Shown here piece after piece: positions 14,009-23,748 of a stretch of DNA of 64,000 nucleotides. The notes beneath the pieces were generated by a model, which was not told the DNA's origin, searched no databases, and saw only the letters and a program-made list of their open reading frames with translations. Numbering within the stretch: the stretch's first letter is position 1; the number at the start of each line of letters is the position of its first letter. A program made the position numbers and the translations under genes. Source of the stretch: Flavicella sp964230805 (GTDB taxonomy: Bacteria > Bacteroidota > Bacteroidia > Flavobacteriales > Flavobacteriaceae); the NCBI GenBank assembly GCA_964230805.1, contig CAXRIA010000027.1, positions 1-64,000 on the forward strand, read 5' to 3'.

Positions 14009-16735
14009 ATGGCTGAAAACAAAACGATTCGACTTAACAAAGTCTTAAGAGAACTAAATATTTCATTGGACAGAGCAGTAGAGCATCTCTCAAAAAATGG
14101 AATAGAGGTAGAGGCGCGCCCTACCACTAAAATTTCCAATGATGTCTACGAAGTTTTGTTGGATGGTTTTCAGACGGATAAAAATAAAAAAGCTGCGTCT
14201 AAAGAAGTTGGAGAAGAAAAAAAGAAAGAAAAAGAAGAACTTCGTTTGGCTCAAGAAGCCGAGTTAGAGAAAAAACGTATCGAAGAAGAGGCTCGTAAGC
14301 AGGTACTCAAAGCCAAGGCTGAAAAATTAGAAGTAAAAACAGTTGGCAAAATAGATATTTCTGGTGAAGTCAAAGACCAAGCCAGCAAAGAATCTGTTCA
14401 AGAAGTAGCTACGGAAGCAAAAAAAGAAAGCACTTCTTCAAAGGTTGAAAAAGAAAAACCAGCCCCAAAATCTATTTCGGCAAAACCTATCGACAAAGCA
14501 CAAGAGCATGTCGAAAAACCAAAAGCGCCAAAAGCGCAAGAGGTCAAGGCCGAAACAAGTTCGGAAGAATCTGAGAGGCTTACCACACAATATAAAAAAT
14601 TGGATGGTCCTAAATTGACAGGAACTGTGATCGATTTAAAGCAGTTTGAAAGGCCAAAGAAAACCAAGGAGGAATCCAAAAAAGACGGTGTATCCGGAGA
14701 CAAGAAAAAGCGAAAGCGAATCGTAAAACCAGCTGCACCCGGCCAAAATCGCGCAGGAGGAAACCGAGGAACATTTACGAAAGGAAAAGGAAGAGGGCGT
14801 CAAGCACCAGCGGTAAAAAAAGAAGAGCCAACAGAGGCAGAAGTGCAAAAACAAGTGCGTGAGACACTGGAAAGACTGCAAGGAAAATCTTCAAAAAACA
14901 AAGGGGCGAAATACAGAAGAGAAAAAAGAGATTTACACCGTGAGCAAACGGATAAAGACCTTGAACAAGCGGCTGCAGAAAGTAAAATTCTGAAAGTTAC
15001 CGAATTTGTGACTGTCGGAGAAGTAGCTACCATGATGGATGTGTCACCAACACAAATTATTTCAGCATGTATGACGCTTGGAATGATGGTGACAATGAAC
15101 CAACGATTGGATGCAGAAACCCTAACAATTGTAGCCGACGAATTCAACTACACCGTTGAATTTATTGGAGCAGAAGTAGAAGAATCCATTCAAGAAGAAG
15201 AAGACAAAGAAGAAGATTTGACTTCAAGAGCACCTATCATTACAGTGATGGGGCATGTAGATCACGGGAAAACATCCCTCCTAGATTACGTTCGTAAGGC
15301 CAATGTAATTGCAGGAGAATCCGGTGGAATTACACAGCATATTGGGGCCTATTCTGTGGAATTGGCAGGAGGGCAGAGAATCGCCTTTCTAGATACGCCC
15401 GGACACGAGGCGTTTACAGCCATGAGAGCACGTGGAGCTCAAGTGACGGATTTGGTGATTATTGTGATTGCAGCAGACGATGATGTCATGCCACAAACCA
15501 AAGAAGCGATCAGCCATGCACAAGCAGCAGGAGTGCCCATTGTATTTGCAATTAACAAAGTAGATCGACCGACTGCAAATCCAGACAATATCAAACAACA
15601 ACTAGCTTCTATGGATTTATTAGTAGAAGACTGGGGCGGTAAAATACAATCACACGATATTTCTGCGAAAACAGGACAAGGAGTCGATGAATTGTTAGAA
15701 AAAGTACTCTTAGAGGCAGAGCTGCTAGACTTGAAAGCGAACAAAAATAAAAGAGCCTCTGGGACAGTGGTCGAAGCACTTCTTGACAAGGGAAGAGGGT
15801 ATGTCTCGACAATTATGGTGCAGGCCGGAACGCTGAAAATTGGCGATTATGTCCTCGCTGGTAGGCATAGTGGAAAAGTGAAAGCGATGTTTGATGAAAG
15901 AGGTCAGAATATTCAAATAGCAGGCCCTTCAACTCCAGTATCCATGTTGGGTCTTGACGGAGCACCACAAGCGGGAGATAAATTCAACGTATTTGAAGAC
16001 GAAAGAGAAGCCAAACAAATAGCAACCAAGCGTTCACAATTGCAACGTGAACAATCTGTGCGAACACAGAAACATATCACCCTAGATGAAATTGGACGAC
16101 GAATAGCCTTAGGAGACTTTAAGGAGTTGAACATTATCTTGAAAGGAGACGTAGACGGTTCAGTAGAAGCATTAACAGATTCGTTCCAGAAACTATCCAC
16201 CGAAGAAATTCAAGTGAACATAATTCACAAAGGTGTTGGGGCGATCACCGAATCAGATGTTTTGTTAGCCTCGGCGTCCGATGCGATTGTAATCGGATTT
16301 AATGTGAGGCCATCAGGAAATGCAAGAACAATTGCAGATACAGAAGAAGTAGATATCCGTATGTATTCGATTATTTATGATGCCATCAATGACCTGAAAG
16401 ATGCGATGGAGGGAATGTTGTCTCCGGATATGAAAGAAGAAATTGTAGGTACTGCTGAAATCAGAGAAATTTACAAAATTTCTAAAGTTGGAAATATTGC
16501 AGGTTCTATGGTATTGACAGGAAAGGTGTTCAGAGATTCCATGTTGCGTGTCATTCGTGACGGTATCGTGATTCACACAGGAGAATTCGCAGCCTTAAAA
16601 CGTTTTAAGGACGATGCCAAAGAAGTTGCGAAGGGCTACGATTGTGGAATGCAAATCAAAGGTTTCAATGACATCAAAATTGGAGATATTATAGAAGCTT
16701 ATCACGAAGTAGCAGTGAAGAAAAAATTAAAGTAA
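14009..16735 (+). CDS. infB: translation initiation factor IF-2
   Basis: 908 residues. A long charged, low-complexity N-terminal region (about 55-330, Lys/Glu/Ala-rich) precedes the IF-2 N2-type segment (about 330-390). The GTPase domain carries G1 GHVDHGKT at about 414-421, DTPGHEAFT (G3) and NKVD (G4), followed by domains II, III and the fMet-tRNA-binding C-terminal domain. It positions initiator tRNA on the ribosome. It ends the rimP-nusA-infB operon before a strong terminator at 16757. Confidence 0.98.
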   Translation: MAENKTIRLNKVLRELNISLDRAVEHLSKNGIEVEARPTTKISNDVYEVLLDGFQTDKNKKAASKEVGEEKKKEKEELRLAQEAELEKKRIEEEARKQVLKAKAEKLEVKTVGKIDISGEVKDQASKESVQEVATEAKKESTSSKVEKEKPAPKSISAKPIDKAQEHVEKPKAPKAQEVKAETSSEESERLTTQYKKLDGPKLTGTVIDLKQFERPKKTKEESKKDGVSGDKKKRKRIVKPAAPGQNRAGGNRGTFTKGKGRGRQAPAVKKEEPTEAEVQKQVRETLERLQGKSSKNKGAKYRREKRDLHREQTDKDLEQAAAESKILKVTEFVTVGEVATMMDVSPTQIISACMTLGMMVTMNQRLDAETLTIVADEFNYTVEFIGAEVEESIQEEEDKEEDLTSRAPIITVMGHVDHGKTSLLDYVRKANVIAGESGGITQHIGAYSVELAGGQRIAFLDTPGHEAFTAMRARGAQVTDLVIIVIAADDDVMPQTKEAISHAQAAGVPIVFAINKVDRPTANPDNIKQQLASMDLLVEDWGGKIQSHDISAKTGQGVDELLEKVLLEAELLDLKANKNKRASGTVVEALLDKGRGYVSTIMVQAGTLKIGDYVLAGRHSGKVKAMFDERGQNIQIAGPSTPVSMLGLDGAPQAGDKFNVFEDEREAKQIATKRSQLQREQSVRTQKHITLDEIGRRIALGDFKELNIILKGDVDGSVEALTDSFQKLSTEEIQVNIIHKGVGAITESDVLLASASDAIVIGFNVRPSGNARTIADTEEVDIRMYSIIYDAINDLKDAMEGMLSPDMKEEIVGTAEIREIYKISKVGNIAGSMVLTGKVFRDSMLRVIRDGIVIHTGEFAALKRFKDDAKEVAKGYDCGMQIKGFNDIKIGDIIEAYHEVAVKKKLK

Positions 16736-16756
16736 CACACGTTACAATCTTTGACA

Positions 16757-16789
16757 AAAAAACCTCTTGTATATCACAAGAGGTTTTTT
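16757..16789 (+). terminator. terminator of rimP-nusA-infB
   Basis: AACCTCTTGT (16761-16770) pairs perfectly with ACAAGAGGTT (16776-16785), flanked by A and T runs that extend the stem and supply the U tract. 16790-16930, up to the convergent SPOR gene, shows nothing further. Confidence 0.9.
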
Positions 16790-16930
16790 GTTTGCTATAC
16801 ACTCGGATGGCCCGAAAAAAGAAAACTGCAGTTTTAAGTGATAAAGAAACCTAAAAGCTATTGAAAACCAAAATAATAGTGTGAGGTCTCAACTTTTTAA
16901 GGAAGGAAATTACTGCGCTAAAAAAAGAAA

Positions 16931-17272
16931 TTAACGCACTCTGGCACCAGGATATTTGGCTTTGATTCGGTTTAAAACTCGATCCGCTTCTAATCTCGTT
17001 TTGTAGATGCCAGTTTGAATTTTCCATTCCGGGACTTTGTAAATACGATGGATTTCTATGTCAGGAAAAATTTTCCGAAATGTTTGGATTTTATGAAGCG
17101 CTGTTTTTTCGTCTCCATTGTATATTTGAATGCAGTATCCGGGTTGTTTACTCGCGTTATACGCTCTTTTCTTCTGAATGAGACTATCCAAACTATGATT
17201 GTTTTCTTGCGCTGTCCCATGAGGTATAGCAAATAGCAAGAAGAGGATGAAAAAGAGAAGTCTAAAATTCAT
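16931..17272 (-). CDS. secreted SPOR-domain protein
   Basis: 113 residues with a clear signal peptide (about 1-21, ending near GTAQ) and a C-terminal SPOR domain (about 45-113, with PGYCIQIYNGDEKTAL and WKIQTGIYKTRLEADRVL). SPOR domains bind denuded glycan strands of septal peptidoglycan. Its small size suggests a periplasmic peptidoglycan-binding accessory protein. A CAAAGGTA at 17288-17295, TACCTTTG on the minus strand, is a suitable -7 element. It is monocistronic and convergent with infB. Confidence 0.85.
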   Translation of the reverse strand: MNFRLLFFILFLLFAIPHGTAQENNHSLDSLIQKKRAYNASKQPGYCIQIYNGDEKTALHKIQTFRKIFPDIEIHRIYKVPEWKIQTGIYKTRLEADRVLNRIKAKYPGARVR

Positions 17273-17394
17273 AAAAATAAGTTTTCACAAAGGTAAATTA
17301 TGTTTTTTTAATAAATTAAAAATGACTCTATTTAGAACGAGTATAAATTATATATTGCTTAGCTGAATTAATTTAGAATTTTGGTTTTATGTAG

Positions 17395-17402
17395 TACTTT
17401 TG
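17395..17402 (+). promoter_or_regulatory. -7 element of the act-cox operon
   Basis: TACTTTTG matches TAnnTTTG and would set transcription near 17408, about 80 bases before the chosen actA start. A well-spaced -33 TTG is not seen, so an activator may be needed or this element is weak. Confidence 0.5.
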
Positions 17403-17487
17403 TACCATGATTTTGAGGAGCAAAAACCCTGTATTCAAACAAGGAAAAAAATCGCCTCAATTGGTTAGAAATTTTATATTTTATCGT

Positions 17488-18669
17488 ATGAAAAGTGTTC
17501 AAAAACACAGTCAAATCTCGAGATTAGTATACGCTACTCTTGCTTTTTTATTCATTTTTACCTTTAACTTATCAGCCCAAGGCGACGTAAAAGCTGGGAA
17601 ATCCCTGTTTAATGCGAACTGTGCTGCATGTCACAAATTAGATAAAAAACTAGTAGGACCGGCGTTGGGTAAAATTTCCGAAAGGAGAGAAATGGATTGG
17701 TTGAAGGCATGGATAAAAAACAACAACGAGTTGCGTGCATCAGGGGATGCAGATGCTATTGCAATTTATGAAGAATACAACGGGTCTCCGATGACCGCTT
17801 TTCCTCAATTATCTGACACAGATATTGAGAATCTTGTGGCCTATATGGATGCAGACCCCGTAAAGAAAACAACCACGGCTCAGGTAGCTATGGTCGAAGA
17901 GGTAAAGGAAGAAGGATCTTCTGCTTGGATCACTTACGTGGTATTGTCGATTATCGTGGCTTTGATTCTTTGGGTGTATTTAAAGAGTAACAATGGTTTT
18001 CTTAAAATTGTAGCCACGATTATTGTGCTGCTCAATATTGCCTATTTCGGTTTTACAGCCCTGTTAGAGGTGGGTGTTGATCAAGGATATCAACCTGTAC
18101 AGCCGATTGCTTTCTCGCACAGAATTCATGCAGGAGATAATAAGATCGACTGTCAGTACTGTCACTCGGCTGCAAAGCACAGTAAAAGTTCCGGAATTCC
18201 ATCGACCAATATTTGTATGAACTGTCATAAGAATATTGCGGAAGTTTCAGAGGAAACAGCTACTGCAGAGCACAGCAAAGCTTTCTACGATGGAGAAATT
18301 CAAAAATTGTACAAAGCAGCAGGTTGGGATCCAGAAAATTTAGAATATACCGGCGAATCCGAACCAATCAAATGGGTGCGAATCCACAATCTTCCTGATT
18401 TTGCCTATTACAATCATTCACAGCACGTAACAGTGGCAGGGTTGAAATGTCAGAAATGTCATGGGCCTGTTGAAGAGATGGAAGAGGTTTATCAGTATTC
18501 ACCATTGACCATGGGTTGGTGTATTGACTGTCACAAAGAAACGAAAGTGAAGATGGAAGGAAACGGATACTACAAAAACATACACGAAGAATTGTCGAAA
18601 AAGTATGGTGTAGATAAAGTGACTGCCGCTCAAATGGGAGGAAAAGAATGTGGTAAGTGTCACTATTAA
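17488..18669 (+). CDS. actA: alternative complex III multiheme cytochrome c ActA
   Basis: 393 residues from the ATG at 17488 (MKSVQKHSQ), preceding a signal peptide. An upstream in-frame ATG at 17407 lies at the predicted transcription start and is rejected. Six CxxCH heme sites are visible, at Cys45, 222, 243, 321, 345 and 388. The first belongs to an N-terminal monoheme domain with a PMTAF axial-Met-type motif. It is separated by two membrane helices (about 147-165 and 172-192) from a pentaheme domain. ACIII is a quinol:cytochrome c oxidoreductase replacing bc1; ActA is its outer-face electron exit. First gene of the act operon. Confidence 0.93.
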   Translation: MKSVQKHSQISRLVYATLAFLFIFTFNLSAQGDVKAGKSLFNANCAACHKLDKKLVGPALGKISERREMDWLKAWIKNNNELRASGDADAIAIYEEYNGSPMTAFPQLSDTDIENLVAYMDADPVKKTTTAQVAMVEEVKEEGSSAWITYVVLSIIVALILWVYLKSNNGFLKIVATIIVLLNIAYFGFTALLEVGVDQGYQPVQPIAFSHRIHAGDNKIDCQYCHSAAKHSKSSGIPSTNICMNCHKNIAEVSEETATAEHSKAFYDGEIQKLYKAAGWDPENLEYTGESEPIKWVRIHNLPDFAYYNHSQHVTVAGLKCQKCHGPVEEMEEVYQYSPLTMGWCIDCHKETKVKMEGNGYYKNIHEELSKKYGVDKVTAAQMGGKECGKCHY

Positions 18670-18739
18670 TTAAAAAATAAGAATAGGTTAGAATTGTGGT
18701 TTCCAAAATCATCAATTCATCAAAATAAACAATCAAACA

Positions 18740-21700
18740 ATGAAAAAATACTGGAAAAGTGTTGAAGAGCTAAAAGAAAATAGTTCTGTTGTTGCGAAGC
18801 TTGAACAAAATGAATTTGTGTCAGAAATTGCTACAGACGAATTTTTGGGAGACAAAGAGACGTTAGAAGAATCTTCAACTTCTCGTCGTGACTTTTTAAA
18901 ATATGTTGGGTTTTCTACAGCTGCGGCTTCTCTAGCAGCCTGTGAAGGTCCCGTTAGAAAGGCTATTCCTTATGTTGTGAAACCAGATGATATCATTGCA
19001 GGTGTTGCAAATTACTACGCGACAACCATAGCAGATGGTTACGATTTTGCAAATGTTTTGGTAAAGACAAGAGAAGGACGTCCAATTCTTATCAAACCGA
19101 ACAAAGAGGCAAACGGAACGACAAATGCCCGTGTGCAGGCATCTGTACTTTCTTTGTACGATAGTTTGCGTCTGAAAAGTCCGAAGTTGAATGGAAACAA
19201 GCTTTCTTGGTCGGATGTGGATCGTCAAATGAAAGCTAAACTAGCCGACTTAAAGGCCTCTGGAGAAAAAATTGTTTTATTGACAGGTACGTTGGCGAGC
19301 CCTGCTACTTCTAAATTGATAAAGAAGTTTGCAAAAGCAAACGGGAATGTACAGCACGTTCAGTACGATGCCATTTCAGAAGCAGCCTCGTTAGATGCTT
19401 TCGAAGAGGTGTATGGAAAAAGAGCTTTGCCAAATTACGATTTTTCCAAAGCGGAAACAATTGTTGCGATTGGTGCCGACTTTTTAGGAGATTGGCAAGG
19501 GGGCGGTTTTGAGAAAAGTTATACAGCAGGAAGACAGGTAGAGACGGGGAAAATGTCTCGTCATATCCAGGTAGAAGCGAACATGACATTGTCAGGAGCC
19601 AATGCCGACAAGAGAATTGTATTGAAACCGTCAGAGCAAGTTTTTGCCTTAATCAATCTATACAACGCTGTGACGGGTGAGAACCTCCCTTCGAAAGAAA
19701 CTGCGCAAGATTTGGCGATTGCAAAAGCGGCAAAGCAGTTGAAAGCAGCAGGTAGCAAAGGTGTTGTTTTAACTGGGATTCAAGATAAAAACGCGCAATT
19801 AATTGCCTTGGCTTTGAATAAAAAGCTAAAAAGTTCAATAATTGACACCTCAAATGTAAAATATACAAGACAAGGAGACGATGCAGAAGTACAGCAGCTG
19901 ATTGCTGATATGAACGCAGGTAAAGTCGGAGCCTTACTTTCTTTTCAAACAAATCCCGTATACACTTTGGCAAATAGTGCCGATTTTGTTCGTGGATTGG
20001 AAAAAGTTAAATTGTCAGTGGCTTTTGCTTCAAGCGAAGATGAAACGGCAAGTATGGCGCAATACGCATTGCCAACGCCTCATTACTTAGAGTCGTGGGG
20101 AGATGCGCAAATAGATGCAGCGACTTACAGTTTGACCCAACCAACGGTAAAACCATTGTTTGATACCAAACAATTCCAAGACTGTTTGCTTTCATGGTCA
20201 GGTAGCTCCGAATCTTTTTATGATTTTCTAAAGAATTCATGGAATGCTTCCGTCTTAGGAGGTACCTCATGGAATCAAGCGTTGCATGATGGATTTTACA
20301 AAGTTGCTGCGAAAAAATTGAGAGGTAAATCTATCAATGTATCCGCTGCAGCAAATGAATTGAATGCAGTAACAAAATCAGGAGATTTTGAATTGACCTT
20401 GTTTGCATCAACGGCAATTGGAGATGGACAGCAAGCCAACAACCCATGGTTGCAAGAATTACCAGACCCAATTACAAGAGCTTCTTGGGATAATTATTTG
20501 ACAATTTCGCAAGCAGATGCAACTTCTTTAGGGTTTGAGAATCCGGTTCAAGACAATGGAGCAATCAATGGAAATTATGCGAACATAACCGTAAATGGAA
20601 CGGTATTGGAAAAAGTTCCAGTGTTGATTCAGCCCGGACAAGCCAAAGGATCTGTAGGTTTGGCCTTAGGATATGGAAAAACCAAAGCCATGAAGACCGA
20701 AATGCAAGTCGGTGTAAACGGATATGTTTTGGCTGATAACCTGAAGTTAACGCAGATAGCTGCCATCGAAAATATAGGAGGAACACATAAATTCGCCTGT
20801 GAACAATTGCAACATACAATTGCGGGGAGATACGAAATCTTAAAAGAAACCTCTTTAGAAAACTACAACAATACGAATTTGGATCCAAAAGAATCTTGGA
20901 ACCAAGTTTCTAAAGTGTCATTAAAACACGAAGAGGTAAGTGTCAATGATGTTGACTTATGGGACGATCACGATCGTAGCATAGGACACCATTTCAATTT
21001 ATCAATCGATTTGTCCGATTGTACAGGATGTGGTGCTTGTGTGGTTGCCTGTCATGCAGAGAATAATGTTCCTGTTGTTGGAAAACACGAAGTCCGTGTG
21101 GGTAGAGATATGCACTGGTTGCGAATAGACAGATATTATTCATCGGAATTGGATGCTACCTCAGAAGAAAAATCAGAAAATGTAAACACAAAGTCAGATG
21201 CCGTTAGCGATTATTACGCGTTAGAAGTCCCTGCGGAAAATCCACAGGTGGCTTTTCAACCCGTAATGTGTCAGCACTGTAACCACGCGCCATGTGAAAC
21301 AGTATGTCCAGTAGGAGCTACGACGCACGGTCGTCAAGGTCAAAATCAAATGACCTACAACAGATGTGTAGGAACCAGATATTGTGCAAACAACTGTCCT
21401 TACCGAGTACGTCGTTTCAATTGGTTTAAATACAACGAAAACAGTGAGTTTGATTTTAATATGAATGACGATTACGGTAAAATGGTATTGAATCCAGACG
21501 TGGTAGTACGTTCAAGAGGAGTAATGGAAAAATGTTCGTTCTGTATTCAATCGACTCAAGCGGTTATATTGAATGCGAAAAAAGAAGGAAGAAAAGTTGC
21601 GCCAGGAGAATTTAACAATGCTGTGGCCTGTACGTCTGCATGTACGACAGGAGCTTTGGTCTTTGGAGATATAAACGAAGAAAAAGAGGCAATTGTAGAA

Positions 21701-21799
21701 AAGAAAGCAGATAAAAGAATGTATCGTTTGCTTGAAGCCATCGGAACAGATAACAATGTTTTGTACCAAGTAAAAGTTAGAAATACAGAAGAAGCTTAA
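18740..21799 (+). CDS. actB: alternative complex III iron-sulfur subunit ActB
   Basis: 1019 residues. A Tat-type twin-arginine motif SRRDFLK (Arg49-Arg50) follows a 45-residue leader, then AAASLAAC with Cys68 in a lipobox-like position. A large molybdopterin-oxidoreductase-like region (about 80-740) follows, of the kind that carries no cofactor in ACIII. The ferredoxin-like C-terminal part starts near residue 760 (CTGCGACVVACH) and continues with CQHCNHAPCETVCP, CVGTRYCANNCP, CSFCIQ and CTSACTTGA, enough ligands for four clusters. It transfers electrons between the quinol site and ActA. Confidence 0.95.
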   Translation: MKKYWKSVEELKENSSVVAKLEQNEFVSEIATDEFLGDKETLEESSTSRRDFLKYVGFSTAAASLAACEGPVRKAIPYVVKPDDIIAGVANYYATTIADGYDFANVLVKTREGRPILIKPNKEANGTTNARVQASVLSLYDSLRLKSPKLNGNKLSWSDVDRQMKAKLADLKASGEKIVLLTGTLASPATSKLIKKFAKANGNVQHVQYDAISEAASLDAFEEVYGKRALPNYDFSKAETIVAIGADFLGDWQGGGFEKSYTAGRQVETGKMSRHIQVEANMTLSGANADKRIVLKPSEQVFALINLYNAVTGENLPSKETAQDLAIAKAAKQLKAAGSKGVVLTGIQDKNAQLIALALNKKLKSSIIDTSNVKYTRQGDDAEVQQLIADMNAGKVGALLSFQTNPVYTLANSADFVRGLEKVKLSVAFASSEDETASMAQYALPTPHYLESWGDAQIDAATYSLTQPTVKPLFDTKQFQDCLLSWSGSSESFYDFLKNSWNASVLGGTSWNQALHDGFYKVAAKKLRGKSINVSAAANELNAVTKSGDFELTLFASTAIGDGQQANNPWLQELPDPITRASWDNYLTISQADATSLGFENPVQDNGAINGNYANITVNGTVLEKVPVLIQPGQAKGSVGLALGYGKTKAMKTEMQVGVNGYVLADNLKLTQIAAIENIGGTHKFACEQLQHTIAGRYEILKETSLENYNNTNLDPKESWNQVSKVSLKHEEVSVNDVDLWDDHDRSIGHHFNLSIDLSDCTGCGACVVACHAENNVPVVGKHEVRVGRDMHWLRIDRYYSSELDATSEEKSENVNTKSDAVSDYYALEVPAENPQVAFQPVMCQHCNHAPCETVCPVGATTHGRQGQNQMTYNRCVGTRYCANNCPYRVRRFNWFKYNENSEFDFNMNDDYGKMVLNPDVVVRSRGVMEKCSFCIQSTQAVILNAKKEGRKVAPGEFNNAVACTSACTTGALVFGDINEEKEAIVEKKADKRMYRLLEAIGTDNNVLYQVKVRNTEEA

Positions 21800-21829
21800 A
21801 TTAATTAATTAAGAAACTATATAGAAATT

Positions 21830-23227
21830 ATGTCGTCTCACTACGAAGCACCTATTAGAGAACCATTAGTATTAGGGGATAAGAGTTACCATGATATTAC
21901 GGTTGATATTGCAAAACCTATTGAAGGGAAAGCAAACAAAAATTGGTACATAGCATTTACAATCTCATTGATTGCCTTCTTATGGGGATTGGGTTGTATT
22001 ACCTTCACCATAGGAACAGGTATCGGAACTTGGGGATTGAACAAGAACATTGGATGGGCTTGGGATATCACAAATTTTGTATGGTGGGTAGGTATTGGTC
22101 ATGCCGGTACTCTTATTTCAGCTGTACTGCTATTGTTCCGTCAAAGATGGAGAATGGCTATCAACAGATCTTCGGAGGCGATGACTATTTTTGCCGTATT
22201 CCAAGCAGGTTTGTTTCCAATCATTCACATGGGACGTCCATGGGATGCCTATTGGGTATTGCCTATTCCAAACCAATTTGGATCTTTGTGGGTAAACTTT
22301 AATTCACCATTGTTATGGGATGTATTTGCCATTTCAACTTATTTGTCAGTGTCTTTGGTGTTTTGGTGGACAGGTCTGTTGCCTGATTTTGCCATGTTAA
22401 GAGACAGAGCAATCAAGCCTTTTCAAAAGAAAATATATGCCTTGCTAAGTTTTGGTTGGTCAGGTAGAGCGAAAGACTGGCAACGTTTTGAAGAAGTATC
22501 GTTAGTGTTAGCTGGTTTGGCTACGCCTTTAGTACTTTCTGTACATACCATTGTATCCATGGACTTTGCTACGTCCATCAACCCAGGATGGCACTCCACG
22601 ATATTTCCACCCTATTTTGTTGCAGGAGCCATATTTTCAGGATTTGCCATGGTACAAACCTTGTTAGGAATTATGAGAAAGGTGACCAACCTCGAAAATT
22701 ACATTACTCGTTTGCACGTGGAATATATGAATATGGTCATTATGCTTACGGGTGGTATTGTAGCCGTGGCATATGCTTCAGAATTTTTCATTGCGTGGTA
22801 TACGGGATCACCTTATGAGAACTTTACTTACATGTCTGTCGGAGCTGCTACAGGTCCTTATGGATGGGCATTTTGGTCTTTGATATTGTTCAATATCTTG
22901 ATTCCTCAATTCTTATGGATTCGAAAATTCAGAAGAAGTTTTATTGCTTCTTTTATCATTTCTATTGCCATTAACATAGGAATGTGGTTTGAGAGATTTG
23001 ATATTATCGCCATCGTGTTGAGTAAAGGACATTTACCATCTACTTGGACTCGTTTCGAGCCTACTTTTGTAGATGTGGGTATTTTTATTGGAACGATTGG
23101 GTTCTTTGGAGTGTTGTTTTTATTGTATGCACGTACCTTCCCTGTAATTGCGCAGGCAGAAGTAAAGTCGATAATGAAAGTATCTGGAGAAAATTATAAA
23201 AAATTAAGAGACGGAAATCATGAGTAA
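21830..23227 (+). CDS. actC: alternative complex III membrane subunit ActC (NrfD family)
   Basis: A 465-residue NrfD/PsrC-type membrane protein with about ten helices. Conserved features include WWVGIGHAGTLISAVLLL, GLFPIIHMGRP and the GVSIHTIV-like segment SVHTIVSMDFA. In ACIII it forms, with ActB, the quinol-binding region and may take part in proton movement. It overlaps actD by 8 bases, showing translational coupling. Confidence 0.95.
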   Translation: MSSHYEAPIREPLVLGDKSYHDITVDIAKPIEGKANKNWYIAFTISLIAFLWGLGCITFTIGTGIGTWGLNKNIGWAWDITNFVWWVGIGHAGTLISAVLLLFRQRWRMAINRSSEAMTIFAVFQAGLFPIIHMGRPWDAYWVLPIPNQFGSLWVNFNSPLLWDVFAISTYLSVSLVFWWTGLLPDFAMLRDRAIKPFQKKIYALLSFGWSGRAKDWQRFEEVSLVLAGLATPLVLSVHTIVSMDFATSINPGWHSTIFPPYFVAGAIFSGFAMVQTLLGIMRKVTNLENYITRLHVEYMNMVIMLTGGIVAVAYASEFFIAWYTGSPYENFTYMSVGAATGPYGWAFWSLILFNILIPQFLWIRKFRRSFIASFIISIAINIGMWFERFDIIAIVLSKGHLPSTWTRFEPTFVDVGIFIGTIGFFGVLFLLYARTFPVIAQAEVKSIMKVSGENYKKLRDGNHE

Positions 23228-23744
23228 CAAAGTAATACACGCCTTATATAACGATGATGACATTTTAATGGATGCTGTCAAAAAGGTAAAAGCAGCAGAC
23301 TACCATATTGATGAAGTTTTTACCCCTTTCCCTGTGCACGGATTAGACAAGGCAATGGGATTGGCTCCAACAAAAATTGCGATAACTGCCTTCCTTTATG
23401 GGATCACAGGTCTGTCTTTCGCTATTTGGATGACCAATTATATGATGATTGAAGATTGGCCACAGGATATTGGAGGGAAACCCAACTTTAGCTGGTTTAC
23501 AAATATGCCTGCTTTTGTACCGATCATGTTTGAGTTGACTGTGTTCTTTGCAGCGCACTTAATGGTAATTACTTTTTACATGAGAAGTAGAATATGGCCT
23601 TTCAAATCAGCAGAAAATCCTGACGTAAGAACGACAGATGATCATTTTCTTATGGAAATTTCAATTCATGACAACGAAAAAGAATTGAAATCATTGTTAA
23701 AAGAGACAGGAGCGGTAGAAATTAATGTAATTGAAAACAAGTAA
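23220..23744 (+). CDS. actD: alternative complex III subunit ActD (DUF3341)
   Basis: 174 residues with two membrane helices (about 55-75 and 100-120) between an N-terminal cytoplasmic domain and a C-terminal tail. HALYNDDDILMDAVKKVKAA and the PFPVHGLDKAMGL stretch are typical of DUF3341. It is a structural subunit of ACIII without cofactors. Its start overlaps the end of actC, and actE begins 4 bases after its stop. Confidence 0.93.
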   Translation: MSNKVIHALYNDDDILMDAVKKVKAADYHIDEVFTPFPVHGLDKAMGLAPTKIAITAFLYGITGLSFAIWMTNYMMIEDWPQDIGGKPNFSWFTNMPAFVPIMFELTVFFAAHLMVITFYMRSRIWPFKSAENPDVRTTDDHFLMEISIHDNEKELKSLLKETGAVEINVIENK

Positions 23745-23748
23745 GCTC

